DNA from: Loxodes magnus
Lineage: Eukaryota; Ciliophora; Karyorelictea; Loxodida; Loxodidae
DNA length: 64,000 nt
Assembly (NCBI GenBank): GCA_946699065.1
Contig: CAMPDV010000189.1
Location: 186,001 to 250,000, forward strand
Direction: 5' to 3'
The notes beneath the pieces were generated by a model. It did not search any database. It worked only from the letters and a program-made list of their open reading frames with translations, and was not told the DNA's origin. Numbering within the stretch: position 1 is the stretch's first letter; every line of letters begins with the position of its first letter. Below are positions 35,501-47,010 of this stretch, piece after piece. Position numbers and translations under genes: made by a program.

Positions 35501-36049
35501 CTAGTTACTGTCGCTTTGTAGCATACAGGGCTTTTATTTGTTTTCTACAATTAAGTTGAGCAAGCTGCTCTATTTTAAAGTATTTTCTAGAGAGCTTTAA
35601 CTATCTTCCTTTTTTTTATTCCTGAATAGAGTCTTAGCAGCAAGCCTGACAGTCTAATTTCTTTTTTATTAACATCTTTTTTTGTTCAGCATCAGGTTAA
35701 ATGCGTTGAGAAATAGCTACTTAGATTAAGCCGAAATACTCGAGAAAAATCCACCTGGAAAAGTTTGGCTGGAGTATTCAAGCCTTTTGGCAAGAAACTC
35801 AATCAGTGCAAGCTAATTAGCTACTCTCTTGTCGATCACACGTATGTTAGAAAATAGATCCTGATCATATACAACAAGAAGTGTTGTTATCAAAGCTCTA
35901 CTTGATACTCAATAAAATAATAAGTCTTAATCTAGCATCTTAACTCTATCTTTTCTTAATTATAACAGTAAATAAATGCTTTATAAGTAAATTTAGATAT
36001 ACAAACTAAAATAAAAAGGCTAATATATAAGTATAATAATTGAAAAAAA
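35501..36049. other. Weakly coding-like stretch downstream of the carrier relic
   Basis: Slightly richer in G+C near 35700-35900 and may hold further decayed carrier sequence, but no signature is clear enough to call. Confidence 0.3.
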
Positions 36050-37340
36050 TACTTGAGGTTGTCATTAAGAGCACAGAAGGCAAAGAATCCATTAAGTAAG
36101 TTAAAAATAGTTTTTCTAGCACTATTTTGCTTTCAAATATCCCTTAGATTGAAGGTTTGCAGCTAAGAACGAAAATTTAAACTTTAATTTTTTAAGAGTG
36201 AAATACTAATTTTCAGCTAAGAAGATAATCCAATTCTAAGCAAAGAAAAGAGTTTTTGGATTGAAAAGGTAATCTAAGAGAAGGAAAGATTAGAAGGATA
36301 GGTCAGCTACTAATTAAATTGAGGAATGCATTTATAGAGGGATTAAAGACTATCAGTATTAAAATCCAGTGTTAGAATTGATATTTATTATTCTATTTAG
36401 CTCTAAGAAGACGGAAAACGAATTATTTCCCAGCAGTAGCAAAAATATTACGCTAAGATTAGCTGAAATTTTTCTTTGAAGCGTAAGTATGAAAAAATTA
36501 TTTTGATTGATCTTAAATCTTGAAGTACTCCAAATAGAATATGAAGACACTCTCTCGTTTATATTAATGTAGTAGAATCGAAAAAGATGCAAATCTGAAT
36601 AAGAAAATTATTTGAATGCAATTGGAACTAAAAATCTTTATAATTTAGTAAGTAAAGAAGATGTTTTAGTTTTATGGAAAAAACTATGAGAATCTAATAA
36701 TTATTTTCAACTTACTTTCTATTGAGAATTTATAGAAGAATAAATAAGAAACAAGTTTTATTAAGAAGCAATTTTACGCTATAGAGACATACACATCTTA
36801 TAGATATTCAGAGATTAACTTGAAGGACTTTAGAAATTTCTGGAAATAAAGCACACTAAATTTAGCAAGAAATATAGAAAAGCATTTATCTCAAACTTAA
36901 GTTGCTAATTCATTATTATAGTTTTCAAATTATTTACATTTGCAGCATTATCTTGTGAAAAGTTTTCCCTATATTAGTGAAGGAAAAGGAATTTTTAGAC
37001 ATATCTTCAAATGTGTCTGCTATTTGGAACTTAATTAGAAATTTTTCTGATAAATTTCCTGGTAGAAATTAGTTAAGACTAATAACATACAACTATCTAC
37101 TTAAACTAATACTTTACTTCTAATCAATAATCAGAAAAAGACCTTCGGATTAAAAATTTTCACTGGAATCTGCATAGTAAAAGAATTAATATTTAGATAA
37201 AGCACATCGAATTAGGTAGAGCTATAGGTAGAATAAAAAGAAAGCTTTAGAAGCGATGATGAAAAGTAAGAAGATATAAGAAACCAAATGAGAATAGAAG
37301 GCTGACATTAATAAACTTAAACTTATATAAATGTAGTATC
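36050..37340 (+). CDS. Possible coding region, unknown protein
   Basis: A plus-strand frame from about 36050 (KKILEVVIKSTEGKESIKQ) reads as plausible protein for roughly 420 codons, with pieces such as LIKLRNAFIEGLKTISIK near 36320, KMFQFYGKNYENLIIIFNLL near 36655 and NLARNIEKHLSQTQVANSLL near 36860. It is rich in Lys, Asn, Phe and Gln, with no recognised motif and no clear start. The antisense 77-residue open frame at 36359-36592 looks like a shadow. Without homologues the frame cannot be proved in this stop-free code. Confidence 0.3.
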
Positions 37341-38064
37341 TGAAGTAAATAAGAAGCTTCATACAAAAACTCTTTTATTAAAGTGAAACATTATTATAAG
37401 TTAAATAAAAAGGGTTAGTTTATTATATTTTTTCAGTATTCTTTGAGATATCTTTTTAAAATTTTAGAACTTCTTTCTGCACTTGAATAGTAATAGATAG
37501 TCTTCTGCATCCAAAAAGAATATAGGATAGAATATAATGTTTTATATAATCACATAAAGTTCTTGCTTAAATAGCAAAAGCATAAATAATTAAAGAAATC
37601 TATCATAGAGATCTAAAAATGAAATATAAATTGATTTCTATTTATTGGATATGGATAAAGCATCTAGAATTATTTAAATAAATGTTTATTTACACTAAAT
37701 ATAAAAGATACTAGCATTAATATTATCCTACTTAGTTATTTAAACAATAAGCATCTAGTAAGCATTATAACTAAATATCTATTTACTACTAACAAATATA
37801 AATAATAAACACTAATTAATAAATAAATAATCTTAACTAAATAGTCTTAATAGCTACTAATAATAACTATTATATATAGAATTAACTAACTAACTTTTAG
37901 TTAAAGTATTAACTAAATGCTAATATTTAATTAATAAATTAACTACTTTATTTTAGAAATTAACATCATAAAAGTAACTATCTTCCTTATTATTATTTCA
38001 TCAAACAATATTAAATTATTATTAAATATTAAATCTTATTATCATTCTATTAACATTTATAAAT
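37341..38064. promoter_or_regulatory. A+T-rich 5' flank of the TPR-pseudokinase gene
   Basis: Extremely A+T-rich, with ATTAACTAA-like words from about 37700 to 38040. It ends just before the ATG at 38065. No specific promoter element can be identified. Confidence 0.35.
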
Positions 38065-40850
38065 ATGTCAGAAGCAACTTAGTATAATCGAAAAGGACTC
38101 TAATTATTCAAAGAGGGAAATTATCTTTAAGCTATTGAGTATTTCAATATAGCTTTAATATTAGATCCTAATGATGCAGCTGGACATAATAACAAAGGAT
38201 TTACATTGGTAAAGTTAGGAAAATACTAAGAAGCGATTTAGAGCTATGATGTAGCTCTTAAACTAGACCCTAATAATGCAACTGTACATTGTAACAAAGG
38301 ATCGGTATTGGAAAAGTTAGGGAAATACTAAGAAGCGATTTAGAGCTTTGAAATAGCTCTTAAACTAGACCCTAATGATGCAGCTGTACATAATAGCAAA
38401 GGATCGGCATTGGAAAAGTTAGGGAAAAACTAAGAAGCGATTTAGAGCTTTGATGTAGCTCTTAAACTAGACCCTAATAATGCAACTGTACATTGTAACA
38501 AAGGATCGGTATTGGAATAGTTAGGGAAATACTAAGAAGCGATTTAGAGCTATGATGTAGCTCTTAAACTAGACCCTAATGATGCAACTGTACATTGTAA
38601 TAAAGGATCGGCATTGGGAAAGTTAGGGAAATACTAAGAAGCGATTTAGAGCTTTGATGTAGCTCTTAAACTAGACCCTAATAATGCAGCTGTACATGGT
38701 AACAAAGGATCGGTATTGGAAAAGTTAGGGAAATACTAAGAAGCGATTTAAAGTTTTGACAAAGCTATTCGGCTAAATTCTATTCTTCCAGAATTTTACT
38801 AACATAAAGCTTATTCACTTTATTAGCTAAGTAATTTTTCTGAAGCAATCTAGTGTCTTAACACAGCTATTTAGCTTAATTCAAATTATGCAGAAGCATA
38901 TTACTACAAAGGTTTATCTTTGTAAGCTTTAAACAAAACTATTGAATCTCTCTAATGTTTTATTGAAGCTAATAAATTAGACCCCTAGTTTAAAATTCCC
39001 TAAATAGATATTGATTCTTTAGATATATAATAATAAAATTGCATTACTATAGATCATATATGACAGTTTTTATATTAAAATGGCGCAGGTTATGATAATA
39101 ATTCTAAAATTAGAATATTGAACTATAGAATCTTAATTCCTAATATTGCATTTCTAGATAACTTATAAGAATTAGCTAAAGATTAGTACGGAATTGTCTA
39201 TCTTATTACTAACGAGGGATATAGTTATGCTCTTAAGCAATTTAACTCAAAGTCTGATCAATAGAAATTAATAGATTAGTTCTATTATGAGTGCAAAGAA
39301 CTTCTATTAATAAATAGTTCAAGAGTTTAAAGACTTACAGGAGTTGCTATTGATACTTAAGAACAAGGAAGTTACAATTTATGCCTCTTAACAGATTTTT
39401 AGTGATTTGGTAGTTTATTCTAATAAACTTAGACTAAGTAGCTATTCAAAGAAAGTAAAATAGGATCTCCTTTAAGATATTACTAGAAACTTAATTTACT
39501 TAGTTAAATAGCAGAAGGATTAAAGGCTATTCACTCTAGAAACTTAATACATAAAGAACTAAAATCTCTAAATATTCTACTAGATAAGAAATATTAACCC
39601 AAAATAGTTATTTTAGGATTATTCGATTCGACTCATTGGTTAACAACAATAGAATAAAGAGGATTACATTAATGAATGGCTCCTGAATAATTTGAGTAAT
39701 AAGTTACTTAAAAGAGCGACATCTGATCTTTAGGTTGTATCGGAGTGGAGATATTTAATGAAGGACTACTTTATCAAAATATAAATGAATAGGAATAACT
39801 AAAATAAATAGTCTATATTAATAAAATGATTCCTATGTTTTCCAGCGAAATATTATAAGAACCTGAATTAACTGATCTATTTTACAGATGCTTAGCTTTC
39901 GACCAGAACATTAGACCTGATATAGATTATTTTATAAATTAGATAGAAAGATTAAAATAAAAGTGAAATCCATAAAGATAAGATGGAGATATAAGTTAGT
40001 AGGGTCAAACTAAAAAAATGAAGTAAGAATAAAGTATAAAATAATAAAGTTAAGGTTAAGTTTTTTTATTAGAGGAAGACTCATAAGAATTCAAGTTTGA
40101 AAGTTTAAAAATAAGTAAGATGGATGAGAAGAAGAGTTGAAGGGAGAAACTTTATATAAACGATATAATTTTATAAGTTCTTTATGAAAGTTAATAAACT
40201 AATTTAAGTTTCTATATTTATAGTATTTGTAACTTTATTGAAATAAATATTCTATAGTAACTTTGTAAAATAGATAAATAAATTAAGAGGTTGAGACATA
40301 ATTAGATAGAAAGAAGATAAATTAGAGTTATTATTTTATAAGCAAAAGAAAGTAGTTAAGGTATTTGAAAATAGTAAGAAAAGACTTATATAATTGTCTA
40401 TTATATATAAAATAGTTGGTTATAAACTTAAAGGAGTATTTTTATTTACCAATTTAATAAAATTAAAACATCCTTTACTGCTTAAACTTAGTTTACAGAA
40501 AGCTCTATGTTCCATCAAACAAAATTTATCTATATTATTCAGATTAAGCAGTAGTTGCTTTATTTATAGTAGGAAATATACACTCCTAAAGACGATGTAG
40601 TGATATTAAAGAAAAGAGAATTATAATAGCAATAAGACTAATAACGAGCAATACTATGGAAACCTAATTTTACTATTCAGGGATAAAAGGAATGGAATAA
40701 AGCATCATTACTTAAAAGTTTTGTTTATAGAATTTCTTTTTAAGATTATAGATGCAAGGCTTTCTGAAAATTACGGAGAATATGTATTTATCTTAGTAAA
40801 ATAGCTATAGTAATAAACTGAAAAATAAGTAAATACAACACCAACTTTTG
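38065..40850 (+). CDS. TPR-repeat pseudokinase
   Basis: ATG at 38065 (MSEATQYNRKGLQLFKEGNY). Residues about 1-310 form nine TPR units of 34 residues, e.g. KYQEAIQSYDVALKLDPNNA. The glutamines are TAA/TAG and five units (38221-38730) are near-identical 102-bp copies. A kinase-like domain follows (about residues 365-635): glycine-loop region ELAKDQYGIVYL, lysine in YSYALKQF (residue about 391), IHKELKSLNILL at the catalytic loop, ILG where DFG is expected, then HQWMAPEQF and SDIWSLGCIG, whose Trp codons are TGA. Loss of the HRD and DFG aspartates predicts a catalytically dead, possibly allosteric kinase on a TPR scaffold. No frameshift is seen. The same frame stays protein-like to about 40850 (IYTPKDDVVILKKREL), so the end is uncertain; a minimum end is about 39990. 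Confidence 0.9.
38221..38730 (+). repeat. Five near-identical 102-bp TPR-coding repeats
   Basis: Units start at 38221, 38323, 38425, 38527 and 38629, each beginning aaatactaagaagcgattta or a close variant. They differ by a few substitutions only, so the TPR array expanded recently. The following unit (38731) is diverged after its first 20 bases. Confidence 0.95.
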
Positions 40851-40866
40851 TATCATACTTTACATT

Positions 40867-40922
40867 AATATGCTCAAAAGAAGCTTTTTAATTTAATATG
40901 CTCAAAAGAAGCTTTTTAATTT
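40867..40922. repeat. 28-bp tandem duplication
   Basis: The unit aatatgctcaaaagaagctt plus tttaattt occurs twice exactly, followed by a partial third copy. It lies in the 3' flank or C-terminal coding part of the TPR gene. Confidence 0.9.
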
Positions 40923-41229
40923 AATATGCTGCCAGGTCTATATTAGGTATCTTTCATTAGTTTTTAGTAGTAAATAGAGATGATGCGCTAAACTATTTTC
41001 TTTAGAATACAGTTATGTTGTTAAAACACAAAGCTGACAAAACTTCGCTTAAAACTTGAGAAAATTTAGTAGAAAAAATTTATTACAAAGAGAAGCTTAC
41101 GAAAATTCCTTAATTTCTGAGTAAAAACTTATATCACAATTTGGAGACTAATGCTACGTAGAAAAACTAAGTAAAAGAAAAAGCAAACTAAAAATTTGCC
41201 TGCTGAATACTACTCTGAAAACTTAAGTT

Positions 41230-41530
41230 TTTTTCTTAGTAGTAGAAAGATAAAAAAGTGTTATAAAAATTAGATAAAAATAAAGATTCTGTTGAGTGTA
41301 ATAGCAAAGCTTTATAGAAAAATCCTAGTGATGTAACTGCCTACTAATATAAAGGGTTAAATTTAGAAAATTAAGGAAAATTTGTTGAACCTAATGATTG
41401 CTGAGACAAGGGAATTTAAATTGATTCAAAGATAAGAATATCTACCACTAAAAAGGGATTTGCTTTGCTAATAATGGAAAACATAACGATTCTATTAGTG
41501 CTAAAACATGACTATACAACTCGATCTTAC
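41230..41530 (+). pseudogene. TPR gene relic
   Basis: The plus strand reads VECNSKALQKNPSDVTAYQY, then KGLNLENQGKFVEPNDCWDK and GIQIDSKIRISTTKKGFAL: two TPR units with the A-L-x-x-(D/N)-P and K-G-L spacing of the gene at 38065. A further unit (GKHNDSISAKTWL) appears only after a frame change near 41480. It ends where array 2 begins. Probably a decayed paralogue or a broken extension of the TPR gene. Confidence 0.6.
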
Positions 41531-43319
41531 TTTCCATCGATTAAGTTTTTATCTTTATCGCGACTCAGTCTTTTTCTGAGAAATTGAGCAGAGCTCACGA
41601 AAAGAATTTTCTTAACTCTAAGCTTTATTTCATACTCTTAAGTTCTTCAGTTTAATCGAGATTCAATCTTATTTTGAGAAATAGTTAAGAGCTTCAAGTA
41701 GAATTCTTTCATTTCTTTAAGTTCAAGTTTCCACGATACGAAAACTAGCTTTATCGCTTATCAATATTTCTATGAGAACTCAAGTATAATGGTTTAGAAC
41801 GAAGCAAAAATTAAGTAAATAAGTACTTCCGCTTTTTCGCTTCTATGACAAATTTTGAGAAAAAGAACTTAGTTCTTAAGAAAAACGGAGTCTTAACTTA
41901 TAGTTCGACTCAAAGTCTTAAATTACGACAGATTTATTGTTTCTAAGAATTGTAATTTTATCTAGAACAGAGCTCTCTAGTAGAACCGAGTCTTGACTCC
42001 TTGTTACACTAATATTCTTTTAGTACTTAATGTTACAAGCCATTCTCGACCTTAAATGTGATCTAGAACAGAACTCTCAAGTTCATCGAAGTTAAAAAAC
42101 CGAAATACTTCTTTCATTCTTAAATTATTTCAGATTTATGGATTCTAAGACTTTATATTAATCCATAACAAGCTATCGAGTTTAACGGAATCTAAATTAA
42201 AGTGAATTTTTAAACTTGTAAGTTTTAAGCTTTAAAACTTCTAAGAACTGCCATGTCATCTAGAGACGAGCTCTAAACTAAAATCGAAACTTAACTCCTT
42301 TTTCTATTGCAAGTCTCAAAGTATTTCCGCGTTATCGATTCTAAGATATTATTTGAGACTATAAATAGATCTTAAGTATAAGCGAGTCTTGATATCTCGT
42401 ACAACTCCAAGTCTTTAAGAATTTGAAATTTTTATCTTAAAGAACTGCAATTCGATTAAGTGCTAAGCTCTCGACATTGTCCGAAACTTCTTTCTTATCT
42501 ATCTCATAGACTTAAATTACTTCCGAATTGTTAAATCTCAGATTTGTCATGTTATCTGGAATAGAACTCTCAACTTAAATCGAGTTTTGACTTCTTGTTA
42601 TACTCATGATCTTTTAGAATTTCCGCATTATCGCTTCTAGGTTTTTATTTAAGAACTTTAAATAGCTCTTGATAGAAACAGTACTCTGATTCTTGTTCTT
42701 CATCAATTCTTTAAGTACTTAAGTTTTGAACTTCTAAGACTTGCAATTTGTTTACGAGAAGAGCTCACGACTATAACCGATACTTCTTTCTTATCCCATA
42801 GACTTAAATTACTTCCGAATCGTTAAATCTCAGATTTGTCATGTTATCAGGAACAGAACTCTTTACTTAAATCGAGTTTTGACTTCTTGTTATACTCATA
42901 TTCTTTAGGTACTTAATTTTAAAGCTTTCTCGACCTTAAATGTGATCTGAACAGAACTCTCAAGTTCATCGAAGTTGAACATTTAAATTCTTCTTTCATT
43001 CTTTAGATACTTCAGATTTATGATTTCTAAGACTTTATATGTTATCTAAAGAGATGTCAAGTATCACGAATTCTTAACTCAAAGTTAAATTTTAATTTTG
43101 TAAGTTCTTCAGATACTAAGCTTCTCAGAATCGATATGATAGATAAACAGAGCTGTCGAGTAAAACGGAAACTTAACTACTAGTTCGAATTCAAAGCTTT
43201 AAGTACTTCAGTCTCATGGATTCTCTGACTTATTATGATAATCGAGCAGAGCTCTCAAGTAGAACGGAGACTCGATTCGTAGTTCAACTTCAGATCTTTA
43301 AGTATTTAACTCTTTCGAA

Positions 43320-45190
43320 TTCTCAGACATTTATGTGATAGGACCAGAGTTCATAAGGTTAAAGGTTCTAACCTCAAAATTCAACTCTAACCCTTTGATT
43401 ATTTCTTTTTTAAGGTTTCAAGGATTGATACGTTATCAAGAACTGAGTTCTAAGGCTCATCGAAAATAAAAACAGAAGCTCTTCTAACATTCTAAAAGTA
43501 CATATAACATGACTTTTCAGACTAAACATGTGATCTAAAACGGGGTTCTCGACAATAGCCGAGACTTGTTTCTTAATTCTACTCCAAGTCTTAATAAACT
43601 TCAGATTTATTGATTCTTAGACTTATTATGTTATCTAGAAAAGAATTTTCAACTTAAATTGAGACTTGACTACTTGTTCTACTCCAAAGCTTAAATTGCT
43701 TTCCCTTTATCGCTTCTATGATTTGACTTGAGAACTATAAAGATCTCTTGAGTTGAAACTATCTTTACTTCTTTTTCTTCTGCAAATGTTTAAGTACTTC
43801 AGATTTGTAACTTCTAAGAACTGCTATTTGGCCTTGAGCAGAGTCACGACTATAAATTGAGACTTCTTTCTTAATTCTACTCCAAGTCTCTAATTACTTC
43901 AGTTTTATTGAATCTAAGAATTCTCATGTTATCTATAACAGAGCTCTCGAGGTAAACCGATACTTTACTCCTTGTTCTACTCCGAGTCTTTAAGTACTTA
44001 AATTTATAGCTTCTCGACCTTAAATGTGATCTAGAACAGAACACTCAAGTTCATCGAAGTTAAACACCTAAATCTTCTTTCATTCCTGCGATACTTAAAG
44101 TTTACCGCTTATAAGACTTTTTATGTAATCTATAACAGAGCTTTCAATATAACAGAACCTAAATCCAAGGTTCATTTTTAAGTCAGTAAATTCTTCATAT
44201 ACTAAATTTCTCAGAATCGATATAATAGACAAACAGAGAAAAGAACCGAGATTTGACTTATTGTTCTACTCCAAGTAAGTACTTTATATTTATTGTTTCT
44301 AAGAATTGATATGCAATCTAGAAAAGAGCTCAAAATCAGAACCGTGACTTGATTCTCAGTTCATTTTTAATCTTTAATTACTTCAAATTATCGCTTTATA
44401 AACTTATTTAGACAATAAGACAGAACTCCTAAACTTCATCGAAGTTAAAAGCCGAAATTTATCTATCATTCTTTAAGTTCTCCAGTTTTTTCGCTTTTCA
44501 GATTTGATTTTAGAAACAAGAAACGAGCTATTAAGTTTTTAGTATTCTAAACTTAAAATTCTTCTAACAGTCTTTTAAGTTCTTTAGCTTTATTCCTAAT
44601 TAGACTTATATGATAGATAGAATAGAGCTCTTAAGTAGAACGGAGACTTAACTCGTAGTTCTACTCCAAGTTTTTTGTACTTCCGCTTTATCGCTTCTTG
44701 GATTTGTTTTGATAACAAGACAAAGTTCACAAGTTCAACTAAGTTTAAAATAAATTTTCTTCCTTCATCTTCAAGTACTTCCGATTTATCGCTTCTCAGA
44801 CTTATTTTAAGAACTTGACTCTAAACTATAACGGAATCAAAGCTCAAAGTTCAACTTTAAGTATTTAAATTCTTCAGCTTTATCGTAACTTTGACTTAAT
44901 ATGAGATCTCAATTATAACGGAATCTTAACTCAAAGTTCTTCTTTCATTTTTTATTTTTTTAGTTTTATTTATTCTCAGACTTGATTTTATAACTAGATC
45001 AATCTTTTTATTAATTTGAGGATAATTCAAGGTTCAGCTTTTAAATTTTGGCTTTTCTCGATACTTAAACTTGCTTTTCTAACTATTTCACTTTCAATCT
45101 TCGTTAGTCTTTAATTTTCTAATTCAAAACCTTTGAAATTTTCGACTAGTTTCTATATTCGGACTTTCTTTCAGATCTTGCTTCTAAGAT
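43320..45190. repeat. Direct duplicate of array-1 segment 31028-32935
   Basis: The two segments run in parallel with roughly 95% identity by eye and few indels, 12.29 kb apart at their left ends. Base differences include a TGA/TGG exchange at 31055-31056 against 43347-43348 on the minus strand, consistent with both encoding Trp. Confidence 0.85.
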
Positions 45191-46099
45191 ATTATTTGAG
45201 ACTATAAGTAGATCTCAAGTATAAGCGAGTCTTGACACCTCGTACAACTCCAAGTCTTTAAGTATTTGAAATTTTTATCTTAAAGAACTGCAATTCGATT
45301 AAGTGCTAAAGCTCTCGACATTGCTCGAAACTTGTTTCTTATCTATCTCCGAGTCTTAAATTACTTCATAATTTTTTTTCTAATATTTATAACTTTAACT
45401 GGAACAGAACTCTCAACTTAAATCGATACTTAACTCCTTTTTCTACTCCTTGTCTTAAAGTATTTTCGTATTATCGCGTTCAGAATTGAATTTAGTACTA
45501 CAAATAGCTCTCGATAGAAACAGTACTCTGATTCTTGTTCTTCATCAATTCTTTAAGTACTTAAGTTTTGAACTTCTAAGACTTGCAATTTGTTTACGAG
45601 AAGAGCTCACGACTATAACCGATACTTGCAACTTATCTAATCTCCAAGTCTCAAATTACTATATAATTTTGTTTCTAAGACTTATTGCGTTATCTGGAAC
45701 AGAACTCTTTACTTAAATCGAGTTTTGACTTCTTGTTATACTCATATTCTTTAGGTACTTAATTTTAAAGCTTTCTCGACCTTAAATGTGATCTGAACAG
45801 AACTCTCAAGTTCATCGAAGTTGAACATTTAAATTCTTCTTTCATTCTTTAGATACTTCAGATTTATGATTTCTAAGACTTTATATGTTATCTAAAGAGA
45901 TGTCAAGTATCACGAATTCTTAACTCAAAGTTAAATTTTAATTTTGTAAGTTCTTCAGATACTAAGCTTCTCAGAATCGATATGATAGATAAACAGAGCT
46001 GTCGAGTAAAACGGAAACTTAACTACTAGTTCGAATTCAAAGCTTTAAGTACTTCAGTCTCATGGATTCTCAGACTTATTTTGATAATCGAGCAGAGAA
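45182..46099. repeat. Direct duplicate of array-2 segment 42339-43253
   Basis: Offset is about 2843-2846 bp. The stretch 42851-43253 against 45697-46099 is almost identical, and 42690-42790 against 45507-45607 also; the part between is diverged. The left junction with the array-1-derived block falls in the shared word TTCTAAGAT. Confidence 0.85.
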
Positions 46100-46110
46100 T
46101 AAAAAACTGA

Positions 46111-46519
46111 AAGTAGCAAGTTCAAACGAACCAAAAAACAACTTTAAAGTACTAACCTCAGATTTAATAAATTCATTAAAGTATTTAATTGATTATTTAT
46201 TATATTGGAGCATTACTAGTTAAATTAATAAATTATTAAGATTACTAGATTCAGTATCTTTAATTAAAGATAGCCTAATTCTGTATAATACTTCTTATTT
46301 ATGTATCTTAATAAATTAACAAGATACATTAAACCTTTAAATATACTATATATTTCATTCTAAGCTTTTATTTACAAGAAATTTGCTAATAAGTATCAAT
46401 AAATTAATTTAAAAATAAAATTTAGCTTTAAAACTTTTTTATGGTAGTTAATATTTAAGGTTTATTTTAACTTAGAGATATAAGAAAAATCAAAATAGAG
46501 TAAAAAAATCTAAATTAAG
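46111..46519. other. A+T-rich stretch, nothing recognised
   Basis: Flank of array 2 without recognisable features. Confidence 0.4.
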
Positions 46520-47010
46520 AAAAGGGAAGTTAAGCAGATAGAGTTTTAAAAGATTTGATTGATAATGTTTTCAAGAGACTAAAGTATAGATGTTGTTGTA
46601 ATTTTGGGGTTTAAATTTATGCCTATTGAATAGTGTAGTGAATGAAGCAGAAATTCAATCTAAGATATTGCAAAGTAGGAGAAAAGGACAGCAATTTTTT
46701 ATATTCCAAAGAAAATAAAAGATAAACGCAATTGAAAATTTTTGATTTAAGATAATCAAGAAAATGAAAAACTTAAAGAGTGTGTACAATTATACTTCTT
46801 TGAGAATTTAAATCTCAAACTATTGCATGAATGTTTCAATCTACATTTTATAAAGGCCATTGAATATTTGTAGTTCTAGAAGGATTTGCACTTTTTTGTT
46901 TTTTTCAAAAGGACAATTCTTAGATTTATAAGTTCAAAATAAACATTTTGGCAACCCCTTTGGACATGTACATTTCTCATTTATTCGCCGCTTTTTTATT
47001 TATGGCTTTG
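46520..47010 (+). pseudogene. Short unassigned coding relic
   Basis: Around 46745-46960 a plus-strand frame reads NQENEKLKECVQLYFFENLN, then LKLLHECFNLHFIKAIEYLQ, an amphipathic helical-looking stretch with TAG as Gln. Text upstream (about 46590-46740) is coding-like but in another frame. Nothing is recognised; it is a small relic in a long A+T-rich region. Confidence 0.3.

Larger units (their letters stand above)
41531..46110 (-). repeat. Degenerate ~100-bp tandem array 2, remnant of a repeat-protein gene
   Basis: Same unit family as array 1. On the minus strand the identical 33-34 residue repeat is readable, e.g. TEVLKALNSNQQLSFRFTRQ, SEELTKLKFNFELRIRDTW and KSEVSKEWKKNLNVQLRWTW, with TGA as Trp, and with a frame slip between the last two. 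The array is a mosaic. Its middle (about 43320-45190) is a close copy of array 1 (31028-32935). Its right part (about 45182-46099) duplicates its own left part (about 42339-43253). The plus-strand 76-residue open frame at 45486-45716 is antisense to the repeats and not supported. Confidence 0.75.

Noticed and set aside
31028..46110. CRISPR array or simple noncoding satellite
   Set aside because: Units are about 100 bp, degenerate and contiguous without spacers, and decode to a recurring peptide; a CRISPR would need short identical repeats with unique spacers and a prokaryotic host.
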